Shown here piece by piece: positions 49,538-61,101 of a stretch of 64,000 bases of DNA. Both the position numbers and the translations under genes were made by a program. Under the pieces are notes generated by a model. The model saw nothing but the letters and a program-made list of their open reading frames with translations, did no database searches and was not told where the DNA came from. This DNA comes from Pipra filicauda (lineage: Eukaryota > Chordata > Aves > Passeriformes > Pipridae): the NCBI RefSeq assembly GCF_003945595.2, contig NW_024104759.1, positions 124,001 through 188,000 of the forward strand, read 5' to 3'. Every line of letters begins with the position of its first letter. Positions within the stretch are counted from its first letter, which is position 1.

Positions 49538-49620
49538 GGACTGTGCCTAATCCTGGAATTACTGACATCTGTATATCATTTCAATGGTAAATTACAGCTG
49601 GGACATGCTAACCCCGAAGT
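49538..49620 (+). other. exon-like segment, unknown product
   Basis: A good acceptor (CCCTCTTGTTTTTGTTCAG) and an AGT|GTGAGT donor bound 83 bases that are open in one frame (phase 0 to 2). The frame begins GLCLILELLTSVYHFNGKLQ and ends LGHANPEV. It lies just downstream of the motif-rich stretch at 48.9-49.4 kb, so a non-coding transcript from that element is an alternative. No family recognised. Confidence 0.13.
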
Positions 49621-50828
49621 GTGAGTAAGAACTGCTCCTAAGTGATTGAAAACTTCTTGGCACTAGAGTTGCTTTATAGTAATTAGCTTAGTCTTCATTC
49701 TCTTTTGATAGTTGTGTAAATTTTGTGCTATTTGCTTAGCACCAGAGTTGATTGTTTAATCAGCAGAAGAATGGTCTCTCTGGTAAAAATTAGATTTCAA
49801 CTAAACCTCATTTTGTGTAAATTGCCCTTCCTCATTGACAGCTTCCTCTCCTTCCCTCCTTCCGCCCCCTCCCAGCCCCCACCTCCAGTGCAAGCAGAGG
49901 AATGATGGAAACCTGGAATTACCATTTCCATGGAGATGGTGTAATTTCCTGAGTTGCTACAAAGTAACTTCAGCTCCAAAACTCTTCTAACTGCTAATTT
50001 GAGAAAAAGGGTAATAAATAATACAAATATATTAATGGCTAAAATATATTATCTTATTTTAGATATCTTGCTCCCAGTTCTCTAATAATGCATTCTGTGA
50101 TTGCCTAACAAGAGACTAAGCACAAGAAATACAAGTGTAACTCAAAATTTGTGTTACTTATGTCTGTTGCCAACAAATAGCATTAGAGTAACTGTTTATA
50201 CATCTGTTAAAAGCTACTATCCTTAAAAAAAATGATGAATAATGACTTTATAATTTGGAATATGGTGGTAAAACTGTATAGAGGTTAGAAACTGACTTTA
50301 TTTCTCAAAACTGATGGCTTTCAGGCCTTATATCCATGCCATGGCTGACCAAGGAAAAGTAAAATTAGAGATCTATTTAGACAAGGGCCAACGATTTACA
50401 TAATAATCTATGATTCACATGCAGCAGTGAATTTGGTCCTTGACTGTCATATTTTGTTTTGTTCAGTTGGTGTAATAGTAATTATAAGGTGGTTTTGATC
50501 ACCACTGGAAACGTGTTTTAATAATTCAATGCTGCTTACTGGGAACAAGATAAAAATATTGGGCCATGGGGCAGATGAATGAGATTTTCACTGGCTTCAT
50601 TAAGACTATCAAATGCTTAATTTGACTATCAAATGCTTCTCTTAATTGAGAAATGCTAAAGGAATTCAGAAAACCTTTACCAAATCACCTTTCTTCTTGA
50701 AGATGCCTAAACTGGAAAGTTAGAAGTTTGGAAAGCTTCTGAAACTTCTCAAGAAATGATAATTTGTAAGTGTAAATGAGAATTTGAGGAATAACAGAAG
50801 AAATAGAAATGAAAAGCTATTTTTAGAA
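49621..50828. other. unique non-coding DNA
   Basis: No gene recognised. Holds the 15-bp direct repeat at 50604-50638. Confidence 0.6.
50604..50638. repeat. 15-bp direct repeat, 20-bp period
   Basis: GACTATCAAATGCTT occurs at 50604-50618 and again, identical, at 50624-50638, separated by AATTT. Confidence 0.9.
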
Positions 50829-50892
50829 GATGATGGCTGGACTTCATGATCTTAAAAGGATTTTTCCAATCTAGACAATTCTATGATTCTCT
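50829..50892 (+). mobile_element. CR1 LINE, short 3' fragment
   Basis: GGCTGGACTTCATGATCTTA, a TTTTTCCAATCTAGACAATT block and CTATGATTCT match the last bases of CR1 in sense orientation. Only about 60 bases survive, and the copy is diverged from the three longer ones. Confidence 0.8.
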
Positions 50893-52397
50893 AAAATAAG
50901 TCTTGCTGAAATCTGTAGGATGTATTTCCATAAAGTGCCAGGAGGTTATACACACAATAGTTGGCTCTATCTCCAGTAGTGTAAGATTATATTATATACA
51001 GGTGAAAAACATAGTTTCTTCTTCTGCTACTTATTCAGTATATATGTTCTACTTTACTGACCCTTAACTATTTCTAAGTGGTTTTCAATAAATTATATTG
51101 CAGAAGACAGCTTCAAATAGTCTTTGACTCCTAACTGAAAAATCTGTACTGTCTTTAGAATAGAAGAAATAATGTCCTAGAAGCGTGAGGTATCTTTATT
51201 ATTTCACTAGATTTGTATATTTGGTTCACAGTTCCTCCTTCCTTTTTTTCAGTTCTTTTGTTGAGTTTTTTTTTTTCTTATGCTTCCCAATATTGTCTTG
51301 TAAACTCCCAATTATATGTAACACTTTGGAATATGCATCATTTAAGAACAGTAGTGATGTCATCTCTGCCCCAAAAAATCAATTTTACATTTCCTTAATT
51401 CTCATATTAACTAAGTATTTGCTTATTCTATATATGCCTGTCTAGAAGAGAGAAGACTTAAGTAAATTCAGTAGGCCTGAGCACTTTGATGGAATCTTGA
51501 TTTTAGTATACATCTACATTATAATTGTATGTATTTATCTTTCTAAGACACACCAGAAATAACTCTACTACTTTCCTAATACTGGTAATTATTCTGTGCT
51601 TACTTGCTTTTAATTTCAACATTTGTTTGCTCTCTCTGGGAATGATCACAAACACCATAATTTTACATGATTTCTATAATTAAGAGTCCCTCCTTTCTAT
51701 ATTGTAATTTTAAATATTAATGGTAAACTCTTTAAAAATCAACTTCTGGTTGTTTCTAGGAAGATCCCTTAGTGACATATGGAGTTGTTACGATTGGTTT
51801 GGATATAGAAAAAGAGTTTAATTAAAATATTCTTTCTTAATCTGAGAGATGAACCTCAGAATCGTCTTTGAGGACTTCCCAGAAATTAAATTTTCATAGT
51901 CAGCATTGAACTTGAATTTCCCCTTACAGGAGACATAAAAGGAAGCAGTGAACTTAAAATGCATATAAAGTGACACAGAGCTTGATAACTTAGCAGGATA
52001 ATTCTGTTCTAATTTAGAAGAAAACAACAGTCCAATTTCTTCATCTTCTTGAAGCAGCAATAAAATTTGAAATCTAATAGCATCCTCAAACACTCAGAAA
52101 CTTTAATGAAAGTCATACTAATGAATAAGTCAACCAAACAGCACCAATTGTGAAAGCAAGCCTTAACAATGTGAAAGAAATGGTATAACCAAACCTGATC
52201 CCGAGTCATGCATTCATTAGCTCATTCATCCTAAAAAAAAGCTGGGTTTAAAATCAAAAATAAGGATAATGCAAACCATCAGTGTGGTTTGTTTTGTGGA
52301 AGTCTAGCTATCCCTGCTGCTCCATTTCCACAGAGGGCCCAGTTTACACTCACTGAAATTGTGGCTGGAATGAGTTTCCATATAAAAATCTACCAAG

Positions 52398-52432
52398 ACA
52401 TATACACATGTATATATGTGTGTGTATATACA
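52398..52432. repeat. TA/TG microsatellite with inverted symmetry
   Basis: ATATACACAT and the following ATGTGTGTGTATAT are complementary apart from an extra GT, so the tract can fold on itself. Confidence 0.8.
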
Positions 52433-53880
52433 TTCATCTATCTATAGGGGTGTAAATATTTTTATCTTGATCAGTCAAGTGTGCAGTTCAGCAAGGCTGC
52501 CCACACGCTGAAGTTCTGGGCGTTCCTTTGCCAGACAGGGAACTAAAGGTTGAAAGGATATGTTAAAAATTGAATGGCCTATGTGATTTTTGTTTTATGC
52601 CAGACTGGATCTGAAAAAGCATCTGTTTTACATAAAATATTAAAAGGCTAAATAGCAACAGTGGCCATGTGTCTGAAAAGCTTGTTTTATTTCAGATAGC
52701 TGGGAGCGATATCTTTCCTCCCACTTCTACCCATTATTTCATTTGCAAAACTGGTTCTGAAAATAAGTAGTGTCAAGGTCCAAAGTGACAGAATTTTATA
52801 TCACTGTTGTGTGTCACCTCATTTTTATTATTACCTTAACATGAATTTTGTATATGTATATTTTTAGTCTATTACATATCAAACATGAAAAACAAAAAAT
52901 GTTACAATATTCCATTTAAATGCCAATGTATTTTAATTATTTATTATCAGATTTTAAAAGTAGACAGATCATACATGATTTGCTGCTGCAGTCTTGCTGC
53001 TGCTGTATCAGTTTGATGAAGAGAAGATGCAGCACTTTTTTTTTAAGTAATTATTTTCCTAATGGATTTATTTGTCCTGAATAAGACAATTCTTCCTCTG
53101 TGTCAAACATTTTCAGAATTATGACTCTTATCTTAATTTGAGGGGAAAACAAATTTACATACCAGATGAAAACTCCTTAACTTTCCTTTATAAGTAAGAA
53201 TTATAAGTAGCCTGATGAAAAAATCTGTTGGGGATGTATGCTCCAAAGATAGAAGCCTTTTCTTCATGAAAAGTGCAGGACAAATGGATGGGTTTGTTCA
53301 GCTATAATTATATAATCTAAAGGTTTGCATGAAGAAGAGGAATTGACTTCATATCTTCAGTGGATTTATCTTAACTTTAAAGCTTCCTTTGCAGACATAG
53401 CCCAAGAGTAGAAATGTGTATGCAAGAAGTAACTGTACCTGTGGTAATGTATGTAGGATGCAGCAAAGTCTTGTTTTATTTTTGTGCTGCTGCAGTCTGG
53501 CATAATAAGGAAACTCAGAAATATTTCATGATATGCTGTGATGTAAGAACTATTTTTATATCCTGAATGGATTTTAATGTCTTTGGAAGAAAAGTGCTCT
53601 CTCTCTCTCTCTATCTTTCATGTACACACAAATTCTGCACGTTATCAGAATAAGATAGGAAAACATATTCAGATCCTTCTAAATATTTAATGAGGACATG
53701 TTACTATCAACTCAAAAAAGCAAAAGAGGCTACATAGGACCATTTTATCAACCTTCTCTATCCTGAACAGTATTTCAACTCGAGTGAACTTGTTCTCTAA
53801 TTCTTTTTAGGTAGCCTTTCTTGTTTTAAAGTGGGCTGAGCCTGATTTTGTTAATGTTGGCATTAAACACATGGCTGGGA

Positions 53881-54176
53881 GTTTTGTGGGATTTTTTTAT
53901 GGTTTTGTTTTGGGTTTGGGTTTTTGGTTTGGTTTGTTGTTTTTTTTTTAATCTTGAAAGGCAAGTTTCACTCTGACAATAAATTCCAGTTTGGTGTTTA
54001 AGTAAGGGTAAATTCTACCACCATTCAAAATAGAGCTTTTTGGGACTTTTTTTGTTTGGTTGGTTGGTTGGTTGGTGTTGTTGTTTTGGTTGATTGGGTT
54101 TGGGTTTATTGCTTTTTTTTGTTTGGCCTTTTTTTGATTGTTGGGGTTGGTTTTTGTTTTGTTTTGTTTTGTTTTT
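53881..54176. repeat. T/G-rich low-complexity tracts
   Basis: Two tracts (53881-53951 and 54045-54176) are made almost only of T and G, with runs such as TTTTGGGTTTGGG, (GGTT)n and (GTTTT)n. Similar shorter tracts occur at 7976-8021, 8948-8996 and 9345-9373. Confidence 0.85.
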
Positions 54177-55039
54177 CATTGGGTAATGACACTTCAGTAT
54201 TTTCTGAAAATAGTGCTTCTTTGTAGCCTGGATCACTATCTGTTTATTTTTATTTTCACAGAGTTTCCTTCTTTTCTTATGCATTTGAAAGAAAATAAAA
54301 AGCTCAGATACTATCATAGCTGTTATGGGTCTCCAAGAATATCTATATTTCAGTCTCTATATGGTGATATCTAAGATGTAGTGGCTGGGAACCTATATGG
54401 CTGTGTCCTCATCAGAATGCTCCATGCTGTGAATATTAATTTTTTTTTCTTTTGGGGGGCATTTTTTTGTTTGTTTTCCCCCCTTTTTTCCACTTCCTGG
54501 GACTTAAGTTGATGAAGCCCTGTAAATCCCACTTTGTGTTTTAAGGCACTAAGCCAGACAAATAATTTTAACAAGATGAACCAAGCCTGTCACAAATAAA
54601 GAAGGAAATAGAAAATAGAAAAAAACCCCAAAAACAACAAAACCTTTAGAAGTTCTGCACTTCCTCTCCTGACCCTGGCATCAGCAGTGGAAGTCCTGTT
54701 TGAGCACCATCAAGCACTCTCTAAGGTAGAACTCATTCTCTTTTTTAATTAAAAATCTTTGACTCCTTTTTTTTTTTCTTACAACAATAATCTTCTATTT
54801 TATTACCTTTATATTTCCCAAGTCTTTGTTCTGAAGTGCAGAGTGAAGCATAAATTCTATGAAAAAAGAAAGCCTGTGTAACTGACTGAAGATCCATCTT
54901 GGAAAGAAGCGAATGTTTCTGGATGTTTAAGATGACAAATCGGTGCTCTTCATAAAAGAAGTATCTGTCTCATGAAAGGTAATGAGCCTTCGATGGCAGA
55001 TGGCATCTTAGACATTTGAACATCATCTTGGCTGAATCT

Positions 55040-55795
55040 CCTCCTAAAAAGGTACTAGTGAGGGGATTGTCTGTGCCCTTAGGGCCCCTCTTGAGACAAG
55101 CGTAACTTTTAGCCTTGATTTCAGAAACTGCACTTCAAGAGCAGCCTGCCGTAACTTTTGGGGGCTTTTCTCCATTACAGTCTTGTCTGATATCATCTAT
55201 CTAAAATAACATGGGCCACATCAGCTTCAAGCAGGGAGTGGGATATAACGATTTAACATGCAAATTGTAGCCTAGTTTTTATCAACTGAGCCAAGCTCAG
55301 CATTGTAGGCTTTTAAAGGGCCGTTCAAAGCCAGGAGTCTGACCCGGTCACTAAATCACTGCCTAGAGGAACCTTTGTCTCCCCTTACCCGAGCCTGTTG
55401 GAGGATTCACAGGAGATAATTCTCCCCAGGATAAAGTTATCCTTTGTGACTATCTCAAGACACGTCATCCCTGAGATGCAGCCCTGGGTTCCAAGCTGCC
55501 CAAGGCTCCACAGAGCACCTCGGTTCCTGACCCGCTGTCTGACCGTGGTTGTGTGACAGCAGACGTGTACAGTAACGTGCTGTGTCTGTGTTTTATGAAT
55601 GTTCCAAATCTGGGTCTAACAATATTTGCTCGGGCACTGAGAAAGTCTGGGAATTTGATCTTGGCATGCACTTGGAGCCAAAAATATAGAGCAGCAAATG
55701 GGCATATGAAAGACCTGGCTGGAATTCACCCCTGTTATCCCAAATGTCACTCTGAACGTTCTCAGAGACTTTTAGACTCCCAGTAGACACAGTCA
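55040..55795. promoter_or_regulatory. candidate regulatory block
   Basis: CpGs are moderately retained (CCCGGTC near 55342, ACCCGAG near 55387, GACCCGCTG near 55528, GACCGTGG near 55541, GACGTG near 55562). A perfect octamer ATGCAAAT lies at 55258-55265 and GATA-like words are frequent. Overlapping 67-77-codon open frames exist on both strands without signature. Less distinct from its flanks than the blocks at 30.4 and 47.2 kb. Confidence 0.22.
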
Positions 55796-58700
55796 TGCCA
55801 GTGGTATCTGAATGTAATGAGTGGGACCTGTCAGAAGCAAGTCTCAGTCAGCATATTAATTCACTAGCTTTACAAATGTGATTATTTAAAAGGTTTTTTG
55901 TCTTTGTAATATAGATTTTTTTTGATTTAAACTTTAAATTAACACCTACTGCAGTATCTGTCTCACGGTCTGTGTCCCATTACACAGACCTGCAAGTATG
56001 CTTAGGAATGTAATTAAATTGCTGTTACTGCAGGGATATTTTATCATCAGTCAGTAAAACATATTCACAAGTGGGAAACAGTGTCTAATTTCTCAATGCT
56101 CTAGAATAGTCTCCTCAGTTGTTCCTTAAGTCAATATAACAAAGATATTCAGAGTATGGCCATACGCCTACATTTTGTTTGCTCAAGTACTGCATTGCAC
56201 TCAGGCTGGCCCTCAATCCACAGTAATCTCTTCAAAGTTTTCCTTTGTACATTATGCTCAAGATAAAGGAAATTATATATGTGATAGTAGATGCCAAATT
56301 CAACTTGGTAAACCATACCTAGCGTGACTGGCTAATAACTTCCTGATCCATCACTGCTGCATGTTTGGAGCTTTGCAGGGAACTTCACTTCTCAGACTGA
56401 AATGCCTTTTTTTTTTTTTTAATCAATTCTGTTTAGATCAGTATCTGCTGTCTATGAAAACTTGTTTGGATTAAGATTTCATTGTGGATTTGAGACGGCC
56501 CTGATTAATTTAAGAGGTTGTCTTAAAATACCTCTGATAAACTTGGGTAATTTCTGATCATGCTTTAGAGCCAGCCACTGACTACAGGACGAAATCAAAA
56601 CCACCCCACAGCTCACAGCTTTGTTTGCCTTAAGGTTTAAATCCAGTTCACAGACAGGAAAGGCTGAACTCTCCACCCCAAGATTCTCTCATCTCTTTTG
56701 TACCTGTAGAATATTAGAGAGCAGTTATTATTGGCAATATCACTGAGAATGTAATGTGGCTTTCCTCCTCTACAAGGGGCTGTTTTAAGTAATAAGTTCT
56801 TCTGCAATTATTGTAGTGGTGTTGTATTGATAAAATACTCTATTGAAATATGAATGACACTGCATGAAGTCCTCTAGGAGGAATACAGAATCATGCTACC
56901 ATCATAAAGACACTACAGTCTAAAGCAACTAAATGAAGATACAAGGAAAAAGGGGAACAGAAATGACTATAATTTGTTCCAGTGTATGTCCAGATACTCT
57001 TTATGTTATCAGTCTTTGTTGACAACTTCACAGTTGTTTAGCTTTGCCTAAGAGCAACATAATTTGGATTCAGTGCATTGCTGTGTAAAGCAAACTTCAT
57101 TTAAAAATGCAGCCTGATTTTTTTTTCTTCTTAAATAAGAGATAAAACATTATTTTTTGATGATATATATAATTTTTCACTTTCTAAAAAGATACATTAC
57201 ATGAAAAATTTCACAAGCTCTGGTAGCACTGATGTTCTTGTGTCTTGCACCAGCACAGTTATGTTCAAAAAGCATGAAAAGTACAGATATGCTGTGTTTT
57301 CCTTCTATCATCTTAGAAAGAAATTTTGTTTGTAAAATCTGTCTCTTTTAGATATTTGGATATACAGCTTCTTGACCAGTGTCACTGCTATATTTTAATT
57401 ATTATAAATCATGGTTATCTAGAGGAAATAAGATGCAAAAATGAATGCTTAAGCTCTAATTATATTAGTAAACACATTGTGAGTCAACCCTTGACACTTC
57501 TAAAAATTAAATATTTTTTTTTCCTCATCTGCATTTCAGACCTCTGGAATAGACCTATAGCCAGTGCCCAGCTTGGGTGCTTGCTCTAGATGCTGAAGCT
57601 ATAGAGCTAAAAAACTGCCTGAAATGTCTTCATGTACTTGCATTATGGTTATGGAAAGGAGTGGAAATCTGTGAAGGAGTGGGTTCTCTAATTTCAGCCT
57701 TCTGACATTTGCTGCATTCCCCTTGTGTGGATCTTATCTACATTTGCCCAGTATTGCATTAAGTCTGGTTGGTTGAAATATGTGATTCTAGACTTTTTTT
57801 CCTAATATATGCACTTAAGTTGTTGGATAGATTGCATTTCACCCAGATTTAATTTAAAGTGGTGTTCATTAAATACTGCCGTGAATTGGATTTATACAAC
57901 AGTCATAAACTTACAGTCCCCCTCAGACTGAAGGTTCTCAACACACTTTACAAATTCAAACTGTAAATGGAGAAAATATAATTAAAAACATAAAGCAAGA
58001 AAAAATATCACACCGTGTAGCTATTCAGCATTTCAGCATTTAATTGCCCTGCAAGAGTTTTAAAAAACAGCAAATGGTCAGACATTGACTATAGTTTTAT
58101 CAGAAAATGATTCTTTATCAAAAGAATATCTAACATGACAGAAGAAAACCCATCTATTCTCCACTAGTAATATTAAAAATACTAGTATTAATGAATAAAA
58201 ACAGAAACTAACTAAATCACTGGAATACTTTAGAAGGAATAAACCATGCATCATCCTTGTGAAGGCCATCAAACACTGGTGAGCACACCAATGTCTTATT
58301 TAGTGATTTTATTTAGCACTGTACTTATGAATGAGGAATTGTTCTTAGTTTAAAGCTCCATTTCTCCTGTTTCAGTCCCCTGTTACTGTACCTTCCCTTT
58401 GAGGGAACCACACACTCTAAATTAATCCCTTTTGCCTCTCTGCAACTAGAATTACTCAATATGGTGATGAATTTTTTCCTTCTCTGGTTCATCTCTGTGC
58501 ATTCAACACTCTTAAAACCATTCAAGTTCCTCCCTTCCAGATTATCAAGATGAGCAGGGCTTTCCTGAAGTTGTAGTGTGAGTGGGGATGGTTTGACTCA
58601 AAAACTCATTTGGGCGTGAAGGTTTGCTTAGCCAGCAATGAACTGAAATGTGGGTGGAGGCCCTGCTCATGTTGTTGTAAACCCAAGAAAAATGACACAG

Positions 58701-60659
58701 TATTAGAAAGGAATTATTAACAGAAAAAGAACCATTACTCATCTCTGAGAGTGAGATATTTCTAATTAGAAGAGATGCATCTAAAATTTTAGAAATGTTG
58801 CAGAAGAGTCAAAGTTGATTAAAACATCTTGTGAAATTGGGCAGGTCTGGCTTGGGTTCACTTGATGCTGAGTACTCTTCACAAATCACTGAGTAAGTTC
58901 AGAAGGTTCCAAAATTAATACGAATTTTTTAACTAATGTAACAGACTGAATTCTAAATTTGGGCCTGTCATTTTGCATTTGGTTCAGTTACACAATGAAA
59001 TCTGCAGGCACGCAAAAGAAGATCATGCAGTGCCTTGGATGTAAGCATCTCTCCTGCTGGCTGGGTAAACATGGGATAAACATGGGATAAACATGGGATT
59101 GCTGCTGCCTGCCTGCTGTGGCTGTCTCTTCTGCCCCACCAGGCTGCTACAGAGACAGTGCAACCCAATTCCCATGTCCAGTTACCATACTAGAACTTCA
59201 AAAGGACAACTAACCTGATGCACAAACAGGCCTCAGGTGGGAGACAAAACATATCACATCTTCTAATTAATTGTTCACGTGTTTGCTCAGAAATGGAAAA
59301 TCACCTAAATCTTAAACTCTTAAGAACCAGCCACCAGTGAGGTAAAACTGCCCTCCTAGGAGGCTCGATGTGTGTGTGACAGAAACAAGGATTGAACTAT
59401 GTAGTGCCAGTTATCTATGTCTTATTGAGAACTCCTACAGAGGTGAGGAACTTAAAATAAAGCAAGCTTAAGGAAAGATATCTAACTAATTTTCAGATTT
59501 TTAAGTAAGGCTAGACCATCCCCTAAATTTATTCCAAAAATGGTTGTTTGAGCAGTGCTAATTAATGAAGCCTGATCCCAAAGGAAAGGACTTCAATCCA
59601 TGGCGAATGTTTGTTGTTCCCTTATTTCACAGGAGCTTTCTCTTAATCAATCATTCAGGCTTTTTTTTTTTTTGCCACTTAATCATGAAGCAAGGAAACG
59701 GTCTTTGTTTGTCTTTTCCATGTTCCTGAAACTTTTGATTTTGCTCTTTTTTATTGAAGAAAACAATTACAAAGACTTCTCAAAAAAAGCCCCCATTTTT
59801 CACATTAGAGAGAAAAAAGATGAACTCTGACAGAACAGATATCAACCAGACATTAACAGTCTCATTTCTGTGCCTGCCACTGCTGTGTCATCTAGGCATT
59901 TTCATTCATTCTAAGAATTCATTATTTTAATTTAAAATGCCTCTATGGGAAATTCAGTGGAGGTATTCCCATCTTCAACAATACATTTGCCATAATGTTT
60001 TCCTCCTTCCTTTAGACCTCTCTGAAATCAAGCACTTCAGTCCATTGACATGTTGACAGTTTTGCATGAATTAATGAAAAAGGAGTTGGAAGAAGCTGAA
60101 AAAGATTTATTTATTATTATTATTCAACTGACTATGTATCTATGCTCTCTTCTGAAAAGAAAATTAGAAGGAGAAGGAACTGAAAAAAAGGGTTTGAAAT
60201 GTATGGTTTAGAATTTATTCTGTTCTTCAGTCTACAGTATATAATTTTAAGAATCAAGGGTGCTGGCTTGAGGTGGAAATTCTTCCTCTGAATTGTAAGC
60301 AAGACTGCTTTACTGGTACTGCTTAATAAGCTGAGAGGAAGTGAAAATGGATGTTTCCAATACTGGGAAAAACATAAGGCCAAAGTTGGTCATTTAACAG
60401 ATAAGATCTAACTTTTATTTAGTTCCTTTTGTTTAAAAAGAAAAATATTAATCATCTTTTTAACAAAACACGAAGACACAAGACTTAAAACGTACCTGCT
60501 GAATATTTTCTTACCTACTTCTGATAAAAATCTAAAACTCAGAGGTCTACGTGATCCAAGCGCACAAGTGACACCTAATCATTCTGAAGCAACACACTGC
60601 CCTGTGGAATGTGTTGAGTTGGTAATATAAGTCATGTAAGTCTTGTACTCCCTTCATTT
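55796..60659. other. unique AT-rich non-coding DNA
   Basis: No gene or transposon recognised. Contains a 14-base T run (56407-56420), an 11-bp tandem triplication (59066-59098), a 13-base T run (59661-59673) and a TTA run near 60107-60124. Open frames reach 87 codons without signature. Confidence 0.6.
59066..59098. repeat. 11-bp tandem repeat, three copies
   Basis: TAAACATGGGA is repeated exactly three times in 33 bases. Confidence 0.95.
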
Positions 60660-60973
60660 GCAGGCACTGCTCTTTCACAACCATATTTCCTTTAACACTT
60701 CAGCCTTCCCTGTACATTCCGTGTTTGGCTTTGCCGGTCTGTGGTAATAACCCCAGGCAAAGAGCACGGGGGGGAGGCTGCCAACAGCAGAGGCCTGGTG
60801 CTGACTGGGCCAGGGTTTGTGTGGCACATGCCAGCTCAAACACGGGCGCTTCCTCTTTCTGTTTTCCTGCCTTCTGGGGCCAGCCAACCAGAGATGAAAT
60901 TTCCCCATTCCTGGAACATCTGGCTTAGGCTCTCAGCGCTCATAATTATCCTCCCGGTCCCAGCTCTCCGCAG

Positions 60974-61021
60974 GTGCAGGAAGTGTAGGGCAGGTTCTCT
61001 GAGAACACAGCTCTACAGTGG
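60974..61021 (+). other. exon-like segment with strong donor
   Basis: Bounded by an acceptor (CCCAGCTCTCCGCAG) and a strong GTAAGT donor. An 80-base gap separates it from a strong acceptor (TTTCTTGTTCTTTCAG) at 61101. The upstream 60.7-61.0 kb stretch is GC- and CpG-richer than its surroundings and is open in one plus frame from a GTG at 60741, but it has no ATG at its start. Joining across the 80-base gap keeps that frame open for 12 codons until TAA near 61135. This is compatible with a non-coding or poorly known spliced transcript, or with chance. Confidence 0.13.
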
Positions 61022-61101
61022 GTAAGTTCATCTATAAATCTTAGCTAAATGCATGTCATAGGATTTAACATAGTTGGTTTTTTTCTTTCTTGTTCTTTCA
61101 G

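Larger units (their letters stand above)
50893..55039. other. unique AT-rich DNA with T/G tracts
   Basis: No gene recognised. Contains a TA/TG hairpin-forming patch (52398-52432), a CT run (53597-53612), two long T/G-rich tracts (53881-53951, 54045-54176) and the complementary A/C tract at 54619-54643. The 100-codon minus-strand frame at 54015-54317 is a lysine/proline/glutamine translation of a T/G tract and not a gene. Confidence 0.6.

Noticed and set aside
54015..54317. 100-codon minus-strand open frame rich in K, P, N and Q
   Set aside because: Translation of the T/G simple tract.
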